Below, one piece after another: positions 44,858 to 53,254 of a stretch of 64,000 bases of DNA (within the stretch, counting starts at the first letter, position 1; each line of letters begins with the position of its first letter). Origin of the DNA: Gammaproteobacteria bacterium (GTDB taxonomy: Bacteria; Pseudomonadota; Gammaproteobacteria; Nevskiales; Nevskiaceae); contig JAPLSB010000021.1 of the NCBI GenBank assembly GCA_026398875.1, positions 286,479 through 350,478 on the forward strand. The letters run 5' to 3'. The notes under the pieces were generated by a model, which was not told where the DNA came from, made no database searches, and worked only from the letters and a program-made list of their open reading frames with translations. Position numbers and translations under genes: made by a program.

Positions 44858-45406
44858 TCAGCGGGCCGCCTGGACGAAGCGCTCGCTGCGCGCCAGTCGT
44901 TTCAGCGACAGCACCAGCCAGTCGCGCCCTTCGCGATGGAAGGCGCCGAGCCGCCACGGCTGGAACGACGGCGTCGCGCTGATCGAAGGCCGCTGATCCT
45001 CGGGCACGAAACGCCGGTAGCCGATCACCTCGTCGACCAGAAATCCGGCCGGCAGGCCGTCCTGATGGAGCGCCAGCACGCGCTGTTCGCGGGCGTCGGC
45101 GGCCGGACCGCAGTCGAGCAGGGCGCCGAGATCGGTGACCGGCAGCAGGCTGCCGCGCACGTTGGCGACGCCAAGCAGCCAGGGCTTCGCGCCCGGAACC
45201 CGAGTCAGGCGCGGCCGACCGATGACCTCGCGGACCTCATCTCCGGGCACCAGCAGCCAGTGCTCGCGCAGGCGGAACGCCAGCCCGGTCCAGGCGTCCG
45301 GCACGCCGTCATGGCGGCGGCTGTCGGCCTTGCCGGCGGCGCGCAGCTGTTCTTCGAGCGCCAGCAGCAGATCGAACGGCGCCAGGCTGCGCAGGTCGGC
45401 TGACAC
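44858..45406 (-). CDS. pilI: CheW-like coupling protein PilI
   Basis: 182 residues from a GTG at 45406 (VSADLRSLAPFDLLLALEEQ). This start is chosen because the longer frame would run into the pilG coding region; no ATG is available. CheW-fold blocks: 'LREHWLLVPGDEVREVIGRP', 'PWLLGVANVRGSLLPVTDLG', 'LPAGFLVDEVIGYRRFVPED'. It should bridge the chemoreceptor and ChpA. It lies 22 bp after pilG. Confidence 0.87.
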   Translation of the reverse strand: MSADLRSLAPFDLLLALEEQLRAAGKADSRRHDGVPDAWTGLAFRLREHWLLVPGDEVREVIGRPRLTRVPGAKPWLLGVANVRGSLLPVTDLGALLDCGPAADAREQRVLALHQDGLPAGFLVDEVIGYRRFVPEDQRPSISATPSFQPWRLGAFHREGRDWLVLSLKRLARSERFVQAAR

Positions 45407-45428
45407 GCTTGTGTCCGCGGCGCCGGGT

Positions 45429-45848
45429 TCAGGCCGCGCGGCCGGGCAGGCCGGCGCGCACGGCACCGAGCAGCTCGTCGCGGGTGAACGGCTTGGTCAG
45501 GTAGTCGTCGGCACCGGCGAGACGGCCGCGAGCGCGATCGAACAGACCGTCCTTCGACGACAGCATCACCACCGGCGTGGCGGCAAAGCGCGGATGTGCC
45601 TTGATCAGCGCGCAGGCCTGAAAGCCATCGAGCCGCGGCATCATGATGTCGATGAAGATCAGGTCCGGTTGCTCGTCGACGACCTTGGCCAGCGCCTCGT
45701 ATCCGTCGGTTGCGGTAACCACCGTGTAGCCGGCCGCCGCCAGCAGCGTTTCGGCGCTGCGGCGGATCGTCTGGCTGTCATCGATGACCAGTACCTTGAT
45801 CGCTGCATCGCCCGTTGCCGGGGGCAGCTGCGGGTCATCATGGGCCAC
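45429..45848 (-). CDS. pilG: Response regulator PilG (single receiver domain)
   Basis: 139 residues, one receiver domain: acidic pair in 'KVLVIDDSQTIRRSAETLLA', phospho-aspartate in 'DLIFIDIMMPRLDGFQACAL', Lys in 'LTKPFTRDELLGAV'. The QTIRRSAETLL sequence is typical of PilG rather than PilH. It is phosphorylated by ChpA and acts on pilus extension. First gene of the cluster pilG-pilI-chpA-chpC. Confidence 0.9.
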   Translation of the reverse strand: MAHDDPQLPPATGDAAIKVLVIDDSQTIRRSAETLLAAAGYTVVTATDGYEALAKVVDEQPDLIFIDIMMPRLDGFQACALIKAHPRFAATPVVMLSSKDGLFDRARGRLAGADDYLTKPFTRDELLGAVRAGLPGRAA

Positions 45849-45970
45849 GGCGGATACTCCGGCATCGACAGGTCTGCGGCTTGTAGCACGGGCTTGCCGA
45901 GCGTCCCGATCGTGCCGACGACCGTGCCCGGAGGCCGGACAAGGGCCCCGGCCGGCGTGCTTGGAAAAAG

Positions 45971-45986
45971 TGACCGATCGGTTACG
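45971..45986. promoter_or_regulatory. Palindromic operator-like site upstream of gshA
   Basis: gtgaccgatcggttac matches its own reverse complement at 14 of 16 positions, around a perfect core accgatcggt. It lies between TTGGAA and TACGCT, a possible weak -35/-10 pair with a 16-bp spacer, about 50 bp before gshA. The shape fits a TetR-type operator, but no such regulator gene is near. Confidence 0.5.
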
Positions 45987-46032
45987 CTACGCACCCTGCG
46001 CACGCCATTGCGCCCTGCCGGCAGATGTCGCC

Positions 46033-47361
46033 ATGCCCACGCTCTCGCATCACGCGGTACCGAACCTGACCACCGCGCAGACTGCTCCGCTGCTGCGTTT
46101 CGAAAGCCTGCTGCTGGAACGCGCGGCCGATATCGAGCGCTGGTTTCGCGGCCAGTGGTCGCTGACGCCACCGCCGTTCTACTGCTCGGTGGACCTGCGC
46201 AACGCCGGCTTCAAGCTGGCGCCGGTCGACACCAACCTGTTTCCGGGCGGCTTCAACAATCTGAACCCGGCGTTCGAAGCGCTGTGCGTGCAGGCCATCC
46301 AGTCGGCACTCGAACGGGTCATGTCGACAGCCTGCGATGTGCTGCTGGTGCCCGAGAACCACACCCGCAACCGCTTCTATCTGGAGAACGTCGCGACCCT
46401 GCAGGGGCTGATCCAGAAGGCCGGCTACACGGTGCGGCTCGGTTCGTTGCGCAGCGATCTGCACGAGCCGGAAACGATCACGCTGGATTCCGGCCGCACG
46501 CTGCATCTGGAGCCGATCCAGCGCGAAGGCGACCATGTCCGCGTCGGCGACTTCCGTCCCTGCGTCGTGCTGCTGAACAACGATCTGTCGTCCGGCCGGC
46601 CGGCCATCCTTGATCAGATCGCCCAGCCGGTGATTCCGCCGCTCGGCGTCGGCTGGAACACCCGGCTCAAGACCCAGCATTTCGGCATCTACCGGGAAGT
46701 GGCGGCCGAGTTCGGCGCGCTGCTCGGCATCGATTCTTGGTGGGTCGATCCGCTGTTCCGCAACTGCGGCCAGATCAACTTCAAGACCCGCGAAGGCGAG
46801 GACTGTCTGGCGTCGAACGTCGAACTGCTGCTTGAGGACATTGCCGAGAAGTACCGCCAGTACGGCGTGAAGGACGAGCCGTTCGTGATCGTCAAGGCCG
46901 ATGCCGGCACTTACGGCATGGGCGTGATGACGGTGAAGAGCGCCGACGAGATCCGCAACATGAACCGCGATGCCCGCAAGAAGATGGCGTCGGCGAAGGA
47001 AGGCAACGAGGTCACCGGCGCGATCATCCAGGAAGGCGTCTACACCTTCGAGCGCTGGGGCGACGAGCAGTCGACCGCCGAGCCGGTCGTCTACATGATC
47101 GACAAGCACGTCGTCGGCGGCTTCTACCGCGTGCACGGCGGCCGCTCGAACACCGAGAACCTCAATGCCCCGGGCGCCAGCTTCCAGCCGCTGGCATTTG
47201 CCGAGCCGTGCAACTTCCCCGACACCGCGCAGAACCCGGATGCCTCGCAGAACCGCTTCTACGCCTACGGTGTCGTGGCCCGGCTGGCGCTGGTGGCAGC
47301 CGCGCGCGAAACCGCCAATGCCATTGCCCGCGAGCCGCAGCCGGTGGAAGTCGCGGCCTGA
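46033..47361 (+). CDS. gshA: Glutamate-cysteine ligase (proteobacterial GshA type)
   Basis: 442 residues from the ATG at 46033. First enzyme of glutathione synthesis: ATP-dependent joining of glutamate and cysteine in the cytoplasm. The sequence belongs to the GshA group first defined in Acidithiobacillus, not to the E. coli type: 'LAPVDTNLFPGGFNNLNPAF', 'LLVPENHTRNRFYLENVATL', 'VIVKADAGTYGMGVMTVKS', 'VGGFYRVHGGRSNTENLNAP'. gshB is not in the window. Preceded by an operator-like palindrome. Confidence 0.93.
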   Translation: MPTLSHHAVPNLTTAQTAPLLRFESLLLERAADIERWFRGQWSLTPPPFYCSVDLRNAGFKLAPVDTNLFPGGFNNLNPAFEALCVQAIQSALERVMSTACDVLLVPENHTRNRFYLENVATLQGLIQKAGYTVRLGSLRSDLHEPETITLDSGRTLHLEPIQREGDHVRVGDFRPCVVLLNNDLSSGRPAILDQIAQPVIPPLGVGWNTRLKTQHFGIYREVAAEFGALLGIDSWWVDPLFRNCGQINFKTREGEDCLASNVELLLEDIAEKYRQYGVKDEPFVIVKADAGTYGMGVMTVKSADEIRNMNRDARKKMASAKEGNEVTGAIIQEGVYTFERWGDEQSTAEPVVYMIDKHVVGGFYRVHGGRSNTENLNAPGASFQPLAFAEPCNFPDTAQNPDASQNRFYAYGVVARLALVAAARETANAIAREPQPVEVAA

Positions 47362-47453
47362 GAGCTGCCTCAGCCGGTAACAGAGGTTTTTTGCTGCGTT
47401 GCAGCGCCGAATGTCGTGAAATGGCGGCCCGCCCGCTCTTTCCTGCTGCCGCC

Positions 47454-48155
47454 ATGGCTCACGACTCGATCCTGCTGACTGAAGACGCCGACCTGCCGAC
47501 CGTGCCGCTGGCACCGGCGCCGTGGTCGCTGACCGGCACCGGCTACATCGTGCTGATGAAGCTGCCGCCAGCGGTGCTTGACGACCCGCGCCACACGCCG
47601 GCGCCGCTGCGCGGCCAGCGTCGCGGCGGACTGTCGATGGTGATGCTAGTCGACTACGAAAGCTCGGCGGTCGGCCCGTACCGGGAACTGCTGTACGTGC
47701 CGGGCAAGTTCGCGTTCGGTGCCAAGGTCTACCAGTCGATCACCCGGATCTACGTGTCGAGCATGGAATCGGTGGTCAACGGCCGGATCAACTGGGGTAT
47801 CCCGAAGGATCAGTGCGACTTCGACTACCAGTACGGCAGCAACGGCGACGACCGGCTCGAAGCCCGCCTGAATGGCAAGGCCTTCGCCCGATTCGCGTTC
47901 AAGGCTGGCGGCTGGAAGCTGCCGTTCTCGACGGCCATCGTCCCGAACGCGCTGCTGAAGCTGGCGCAGCGCCACGGCGGCCGGCAGTTCGTCTACGTGC
48001 CCGAGGCCAGCGGAAGCATCCAGTTCGCCAAGGTTACCGACTGGTCGTTCGATGCCGAGCTGTTCCCCGATCTGGCGCAGGGCAAGGTGCTGGCCTGCGT
48101 GAAGGTGCCGCGCTTCACGATGGGCTTTCCGGTTTCGGCGGTGACGCCGGCCTGA
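47454..48155 (+). CDS. Acetoacetate-decarboxylase-fold protein
   Basis: 233 residues from the ATG at 47454; an in-frame ATG at 47421 is possible. The ADC-like beta-barrel sequence includes 'GYIVLMKLPPAVLDD', 'VGPYRELLYVPGKFAFG' and 'VVNGRINWGIPKDQCDFDY', where a single lysine remains at the place of the Schiff-base lysine (GxPK). True decarboxylases have a Lys-Lys pair and a conserved Glu, so decarboxylation is uncertain. It follows gshA by 92 bp. Confidence 0.78.
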   Translation: MAHDSILLTEDADLPTVPLAPAPWSLTGTGYIVLMKLPPAVLDDPRHTPAPLRGQRRGGLSMVMLVDYESSAVGPYRELLYVPGKFAFGAKVYQSITRIYVSSMESVVNGRINWGIPKDQCDFDYQYGSNGDDRLEARLNGKAFARFAFKAGGWKLPFSTAIVPNALLKLAQRHGGRQFVYVPEASGSIQFAKVTDWSFDAELFPDLAQGKVLACVKVPRFTMGFPVSAVTPA

Positions 48156-48170
48156 GCAGCACAGCGCCGA

Positions 48171-48252
48171 TCACGCAAAGCCGCAAAGACGCCAAGACCA
48201 TCGATTTGAAAGCCTTAGGGCGGTTCCTTCGCGTCTTCGCGCCTTGGCGTGA
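48171..48252. repeat. Isolated imperfect palindrome
   Basis: Arms 48171-48196 (tcacgcaaagccgcaaagac then gccaag) and 48227-48252 pair at about 22 of 26 positions around a 30-nt loop. It fills the 136-bp gap between two plus-strand genes. The right arm resembles the half element in the 35.6-36.1 kb array (gcgtc...gcgtgagat). No T tract follows, so it is more likely a dispersed repeat than a terminator. Confidence 0.7.
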
Positions 48253-48291
48253 GATTGCTTTCCGCTGCGCCGCTCCCCACCTGACACCCAG

Positions 48292-49182
48292 ATGAATTTC
48301 GGCATTGGCGAGTTCTACTCCCTGGCCTGCGCGCTGGTCTGGGCGGTCGCGGTGGTGCTGTTCCGGAAGTCCGGCGAAAGCATTTCGCCGTTCGCGCTGA
48401 ACCTGTTCAAGAACGCGCTGGCCTCGGTACTGCTCGGCATCACGATCGCGCTGGTGTCGCCGGCCGTGCCGGCATTCACGCCGCTGTCGCTGGCGACAAT
48501 CGTCCTCTCCGGCCTGCTCGGCATCTGTCTTGGCGACAGCTACTACCTGCGCGCGCTGAACGCGATCGGTGCCAGCCGGATGGCGGTCGCGCAGACCTTG
48601 TACTCGCCGTTCGTCATCGTGCTGTCGGCGATCTTCCTGCGCGAGCGGCTGCACGGCCTGCAGTGGCTGGGCGCGGCCTGCGTGCTGGGCGGCATCGTTC
48701 TGGTGACGTGGACGCGCGATGCCGCGATGTCCGCGGTCGATGCCCGGCGGCTGCGCAGCGGTGCCGCGATCGGCGTGTTCTCGGTGCTGCTGATGGCGAT
48801 CGGCATCGTGCTGGCCAAGCCGATGCTGGCGCTGCACGCGTTCCTGTGGGTGGTCTGGCTGCGCGTGGTCGCCGGGGTCGTCGGGCTGCTGGCGGTGGTG
48901 GCGATCCGGCGCAACGCCGCTGCACTGGTTGCCGAGTACCGCGCCGTCCGCCACTGGCCGCAGATCATTGCCGGTTCGGTCGCCGGCACCTATCTGTCGA
49001 TGATGCTGTGGCTGGCCGGCTACAAGTACACCTCGGCTTCGATCGCTGCCGTGCTCAACGAGACTGCAGCGCTGTTCATCGTGCTGCTCGCGGTGCTGTT
49101 CCTGCACGAGCGCGTTGGTCGCCGGCAAATCGTCGGCATCGCGCTGGCGATGCTCGGCGTCTCGCTGATGGTCCTGCGCTGA
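48292..49182 (+). CDS. EamA/DMT-family transporter
   Basis: 296 residues with ten hydrophobic helices in two EamA repeats. 'VWAVAVVLFRKSGESISPFA' starts the first, which ends 'SPFVIVLSAIFLRERLHGLQ'. The second ends 'ETAALFIVLLAVLFLHERVG', the usual DMT signature. Inner-membrane permease; substrate unknown. Not closely similar by eye to the EamA protein at 24919. Confidence 0.9.
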   Translation: MNFGIGEFYSLACALVWAVAVVLFRKSGESISPFALNLFKNALASVLLGITIALVSPAVPAFTPLSLATIVLSGLLGICLGDSYYLRALNAIGASRMAVAQTLYSPFVIVLSAIFLRERLHGLQWLGAACVLGGIVLVTWTRDAAMSAVDARRLRSGAAIGVFSVLLMAIGIVLAKPMLALHAFLWVVWLRVVAGVVGLLAVVAIRRNAAALVAEYRAVRHWPQIIAGSVAGTYLSMMLWLAGYKYTSASIAAVLNETAALFIVLLAVLFLHERVGRRQIVGIALAMLGVSLMVLR

Positions 49183-49332
49183 AGGCATTGGCCGGCGTCG
49201 CATTTCCGGCGCGATTCGAACGCTGAAAACCGGTGTTTCCGGCACCGGCAACCGCTCGTCAACAGCGCTTGCGAGCCTGTCTGACGATCACGAACCTGCG
49301 GCCAACTTCCAAGGCCCGCCACAGGTTCCGCC

Positions 49333-50397
49333 GTGAAATTCGAACGCGCCACGTTGTCCCGACTGCTGCTCTCGTCCGTGCTGTGTGGGCTCGCGTTACC
49401 GGCGCTGGCCGGCATCACCGGGCCGTACGGCACCGGCCTGAACCGGACCGTCAATCCGGCCGGCACCTCGACGCCGACCACGGCCTCGGTCACTGGCAGC
49501 GTCGATCCGGTCAGCGGCTATCTGAGCGTCAGCGGCACGCTGAAGCGCACCTGGGTCACGTTGACCGGCGGGCTGGTGGCGTCGAACAACCTGCTGACTG
49601 TCAGCAGCAGCACACTGACCATGACCGGCACGGTGCGCCGCTATGTGCTGATGCGGCCGAATGTCGTGCTCCGCAATGCACCGGTGCTGCTGATGCTGCA
49701 TGCCAACGGCATCACGCCGGAAACGATGGCCAGTCTCACCGAGGTCGCCGACTACGCTGCGACGCAGGGCTTCTGGGCGGTGCTGCCAGCGGCGACCGGC
49801 AACGTCTGGAAGGATGATCCGCGCACCAGCGGCACCGACGACGTCAATTTCATCAGCGCGCTGATCACCCAGCTGGTCAGCCAGGGGGCTGATCCGGCGC
49901 GCATCTACGTGGCCGGCTATTCGAACGGCGGCTTCATGGCGACCCGGCTGGCCTGTGCGGCATCGGACCGGATTGCCGCGTTCGGCATCGTTGCGGCCAC
50001 CACCCGCGTCGGCGTGACCAACACCTGCGGCACGCCGGTGTCGCGGCCGAAAGCCTGGTTCCTCGGCACGGCCGACACCATCGTGCCGATCGCCGGCGCG
50101 CTGGACCTGCGCTCGGCGGACGCGGCGCTGGCGTTCTGGAACAGCCGTCAGGGCTGCGCCGGCGTGATCGCCACCAGCGTGCCGAATCGCGCGGCCAACG
50201 ACCGGACCACGGTGCAGCTGGCGCGCTACACCGGCTGCCTCAGCGGCAGCGGTGGCGCCGTCGAGAATCGGGCCTACGTGATCACCGGCGGCGGCCATGC
50301 CTGGCCGGGCGGTCTGGTGTCGGTGACCGGCGTGATCTCGCAGGACATCAAGGCCACCGGCCTGATCTGGAACTTCGTGCGCGGCTACCGGCGCTGA
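49333..50397 (+). CDS. Secreted PHB-depolymerase/esterase-like hydrolase
   Basis: 354 residues from a GTG at 49333. The signal peptide is 'LLLSSVLCGLALPALAG'. An N-terminal Thr/Ser-rich strand region of about 100 residues precedes an alpha/beta-hydrolase domain. The oxyanion region is 'PVLLMLHANGITPETM', the nucleophile elbow 'YVAGYSNGGFMATRLACAA' and the histidine 'VITGGGHAWPGG'. The catalytic Asp is probably in 'FLGTADTIVPI'. This is the pattern of the poly(3-hydroxybutyrate) depolymerase/feruloyl esterase group. It is exported; the substrate is inferred only at family level. Confidence 0.87.
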   Translation: MKFERATLSRLLLSSVLCGLALPALAGITGPYGTGLNRTVNPAGTSTPTTASVTGSVDPVSGYLSVSGTLKRTWVTLTGGLVASNNLLTVSSSTLTMTGTVRRYVLMRPNVVLRNAPVLLMLHANGITPETMASLTEVADYAATQGFWAVLPAATGNVWKDDPRTSGTDDVNFISALITQLVSQGADPARIYVAGYSNGGFMATRLACAASDRIAAFGIVAATTRVGVTNTCGTPVSRPKAWFLGTADTIVPIAGALDLRSADAALAFWNSRQGCAGVIATSVPNRAANDRTTVQLARYTGCLSGSGGAVENRAYVITGGGHAWPGGLVSVTGVISQDIKATGLIWNFVRGYRR

Positions 50398-50403
50398 CCG
50401 GCG

Positions 50404-51678
50404 TCACCGCGGCAGTGGCCGCTTCAGGTAGCGATCGCGCAGCAACGTCTGGCGGCTGACCATCGGCATCGATTCGCCGTCGATCCATACCGCCGTCGCG
50501 GCACTGGTCGCTTCCAGCGGATCACCGTCCCACAGCACGAGATCGGCGAGCTTGCCGACCTCGATCGAACCGAGTTCCGATGACAGCCCGAAGATCTGCG
50601 CGGGCGACAGCGTGATCGCCGCCAGTGCCGCGTCGCGGTCCATGCCGTGGCCGGCCGCGATGCCGGCCAGCTGGCGCAGGTTGCGGGCGTTGTGGCTGCC
50701 GAACTCGGAGGCATCGATGAACGCGAAGCGGACGCCGGCGCGGCTCAGCACCGCGACGGCATCGCGGTCGACATGCAGCGTTTCGAAGTGCGCCGGCAGG
50801 TTGCGGCTCGGGTCGAGCAGCACCGGCACCGAACGACGCGCGAGCTCGCTGGCCACCAGGTGCGCTTCGGCACCACCGCTGATGATCAGCTGCAGGCCGT
50901 AGTCGTCAGCCAGTTTCAGCGCGGCCTTGATGTCCGATGCCCGCTCGGCGTTCAGCACCAGTGGCATCTCGCGCTTCAGCACGCGTTGCAGCGCTGCGAT
51001 ATCGAGCGGGCTGAGCTGGGCTTCGCCGGACAGGCCGCTGCCCATGCGAGCGCCGCCGCTGCGCGCTTCCTCGAACGCTTCGCGCAGCGCAGCCAGCGCC
51101 GCCGGACGGCTGCCGGCCAGCTCGCGGCCCTGCTCGCCGAGGGCCGCGAACATCGCGGCCTGCGGCTTGACGATCCAGCGCCCATCAGCGGCCCGCGCGC
51201 CGGCCAGCGAGATGATCGCGCCCTGACCGGCGATCAGGCTGCCGCCCTTGGTCGAGTCCGGCGCGGTCACGGCGCGGGTCACGCCGGCGATGCGGTTGAC
51301 CGGCAGCAGCACCGAGCGCGGATTCAGCGCATCGCTGACATCGAGTGCGGCGCTGTAGCGCTTCTGCGCCGACGCGACATCGTTGGTTTCCTCGACACCG
51401 TCGATTTCCTTCAGTCCCAGCGCGCTGCGGGCGACGAAGATGCCCGGCGTCAGCGGCCGTCCCGCAGCGTCGATCTGGCGGGCGCCGTCGGGAATGGCGA
51501 CCTCGGCGCCGACCGCTTCGATGCGGCCATCGCGCACCAGCACCGTCGCCGCCTTCAGCGTTCCGGCGCCGGCCACCGTGTGGACCTCGGCATTGCGGAT
51601 CGCGAACAGCTCGGCCCGGGCATTGCCGGCCAGCAGCGCTGTCGTCAGCGCGACGATCTGAATCGGGCGGGGGATCAT
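50404..51678 (-). CDS. Amidohydrolase-fold protein without the N-terminal metal motif
   Basis: 424 residues with a signal peptide 'IQIVALTTALLAGNARA'. The fold matches exported imidazolonepropionase-like amidohydrolases: 'FAIRNAEVHTVAG', 'DGRIEAVGAEVAIPDGARQI' and the C-terminal 'SIEVGKLADLVLWDGDPLE'. The usual HxH after 'TPG' is replaced by 'TPGIFVARSALGLKEID', so the canonical binuclear site cannot form. It overlaps the upstream canonical amidohydrolase as ATGA, which suggests that the two are made in equal amounts and may form a heterodimer (inference). Confidence 0.85.
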   Translation of the reverse strand: MIPRPIQIVALTTALLAGNARAELFAIRNAEVHTVAGAGTLKAATVLVRDGRIEAVGAEVAIPDGARQIDAAGRPLTPGIFVARSALGLKEIDGVEETNDVASAQKRYSAALDVSDALNPRSVLLPVNRIAGVTRAVTAPDSTKGGSLIAGQGAIISLAGARAADGRWIVKPQAAMFAALGEQGRELAGSRPAALAALREAFEEARSGGARMGSGLSGEAQLSPLDIAALQRVLKREMPLVLNAERASDIKAALKLADDYGLQLIISGGAEAHLVASELARRSVPVLLDPSRNLPAHFETLHVDRDAVAVLSRAGVRFAFIDASEFGSHNARNLRQLAGIAAGHGMDRDAALAAITLSPAQIFGLSSELGSIEVGKLADLVLWDGDPLEATSAATAVWIDGESMPMVSRQTLLRDRYLKRPLPR

Positions 51679-53099
51679 GGCGCAGCTCCGGCGGTGGCTT
51701 CGTCGCTCGTGGTGGCTGCATCGACATCAGCGCCGAGCATGAAATCGCTGTCCGGCTGCAGGTTCGGATGGTCGCGATCAAGCCGCAGCGCCCCATCGAT
51801 CCAGACCTGATCGGCATGGGCATAGACCGAGAACGGCGAGCCGCTCCACAGCACGACGTCGGCAGCCTTGCCGACTTCCAGGGTGCCGGTCTTGTCGAGA
51901 ATGCCGAGCGCTTTCGCCGGGTTTGCGGTCAGCCAGCCGATTGCGTGTTCCTCGGGGATCGTCAGCCCGGCGCGGCGGCCGGCGGCCATCGCCTTGGCCG
52001 CTTCCTGGTTGAGCCGCTGGATGCCGTCCGGATCATCGGAATGGACGATCGCGCAGCCCGCGCCCTTGTCGCTGCGCGCGGCATCGACGATGGCGATGTT
52101 CTCGTTGATCGCGTCCCAGGCTTCGAGCTTGAAGCCCCACCAGTCGGCCCACAGCGCGCCGCAGGTCTGGGTGTCGGCCAGCAGGTCGGCGATCTTGTAG
52201 GCCTCCACTGCATGGTGGAAGGCGCTGATCCTGAAACCGAACTCCTTTGCGACATCGAGCATCGTCGCCATCTGGTCGGCGCGATAGCAGTGCACCTGCA
52301 CAAGGATGTTGCCGCGAAGCACGTCGGCCAGCGTGTCGAGCGCCAGATCGCGATCCGGCGGCGGTCCTTCGCCGGCCTTGTTGTAGGCGTCCCACTTGGC
52401 GCGGTAGCTCGCCGCCTTGGCGAACGCGGCGCGGTAGCCCGCGACATTGCCCATGCCGGTCGCCGGCGAGCGGCCGCCGTTCTTGCCGTAGACACGCTTG
52501 GGATTTTCGCCGCAGGCCATCTTCAGGCTGCGCTTCGCACCCGGAAACAGCATCTGCTGATAGGTGGCCGCCGGCACGTTCTTGATCACCACGCCGCGGC
52601 CACCGATCAGATTGGCCGAACCCGGCAGCACTTGCAGCGTGGTGACGCCGCCGGCTCGCGCGGTCTGAAAACCGGGATCCTGCGGCCAGATCGAGTGCTC
52701 GACCCAGACTTCGGCGGTCGTCGGCGCGGTCGCTTCGTTGCCGTCGCTGGTCGCCCAGACGTCCGGTGCCGGATAGACGCCGAGATGCGAGTGCACGTCG
52801 ATGATGCCGGGTGTCAGGTAACGCCCGCGGGCCTCGATCACCCGGCTGCCGCCGGCGGCCAGTTCCTTGCCGATCGCAGCGATCCTGCCGTCAGCGAGCA
52901 GCACGTCGGTATCGTCGAGTCGGGTATCGATGCCAGTCAGCACGGTGGCGCCGCGAATCAGCACGGCGCTCGCGGCCGGTGGTCGGTACGTCGATGGAAA
53001 CGGGTCGGCAGCCGGCGTCGGCGCCGGATCGCGACCGCCACAGGCGGCCAGCAGGACAGTGGCGAGTGCCGCAAGGCAGGTGCGGGCGGGTCGGGTCAT
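51675..53099 (-). CDS. Lipoprotein amidohydrolase, canonical metal site
   Basis: 474 residues from the ATG at 53099 (MTRPARTCLAALATVLLAAC), with a lipobox at LLAAC. Metal ligands are visible: HxH in 'TPGIIDVHSHLGVYPAPDVW', later histidines in 'VQVHCYRADQ' and 'SAFHHAVEAYKIADLL', and the aspartate in 'IVHSDDPDG'. The C-terminal strand is 'LEVGKAADVVLWSGSPFSVY'. It is an envelope-attached hydrolase of cyclic amides or peptides. It is followed by the degenerate partner. Confidence 0.88.
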   Translation of the reverse strand: MTRPARTCLAALATVLLAACGGRDPAPTPAADPFPSTYRPPAASAVLIRGATVLTGIDTRLDDTDVLLADGRIAAIGKELAAGGSRVIEARGRYLTPGIIDVHSHLGVYPAPDVWATSDGNEATAPTTAEVWVEHSIWPQDPGFQTARAGGVTTLQVLPGSANLIGGRGVVIKNVPAATYQQMLFPGAKRSLKMACGENPKRVYGKNGGRSPATGMGNVAGYRAAFAKAASYRAKWDAYNKAGEGPPPDRDLALDTLADVLRGNILVQVHCYRADQMATMLDVAKEFGFRISAFHHAVEAYKIADLLADTQTCGALWADWWGFKLEAWDAINENIAIVDAARSDKGAGCAIVHSDDPDGIQRLNQEAAKAMAAGRRAGLTIPEEHAIGWLTANPAKALGILDKTGTLEVGKAADVVLWSGSPFSVYAHADQVWIDGALRLDRDHPNLQPDSDFMLGADVDAATTSDEATAGAAP

Positions 53100-53254
53100 C
53101 GCGGCAGGCGTCCAGCGGGTGTTCGAGTGTGGACGCGAGCTTATCGCGGTAGCCGCCAGCACAAGCCGCAGCGTTCGCGAACCCCCGTATCGCCCGCATT
53201 GCCGTGCGCCGATCCGGCGGTTACGGTGCGGCAACTTTTGATGGTTCGTTTTCG

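Noticed and set aside
47362..47400. Terminator after gshA (cctc...gagg then tttttt)
   Set aside because: The stem is only 4-5 bp with a large loop; too weak.
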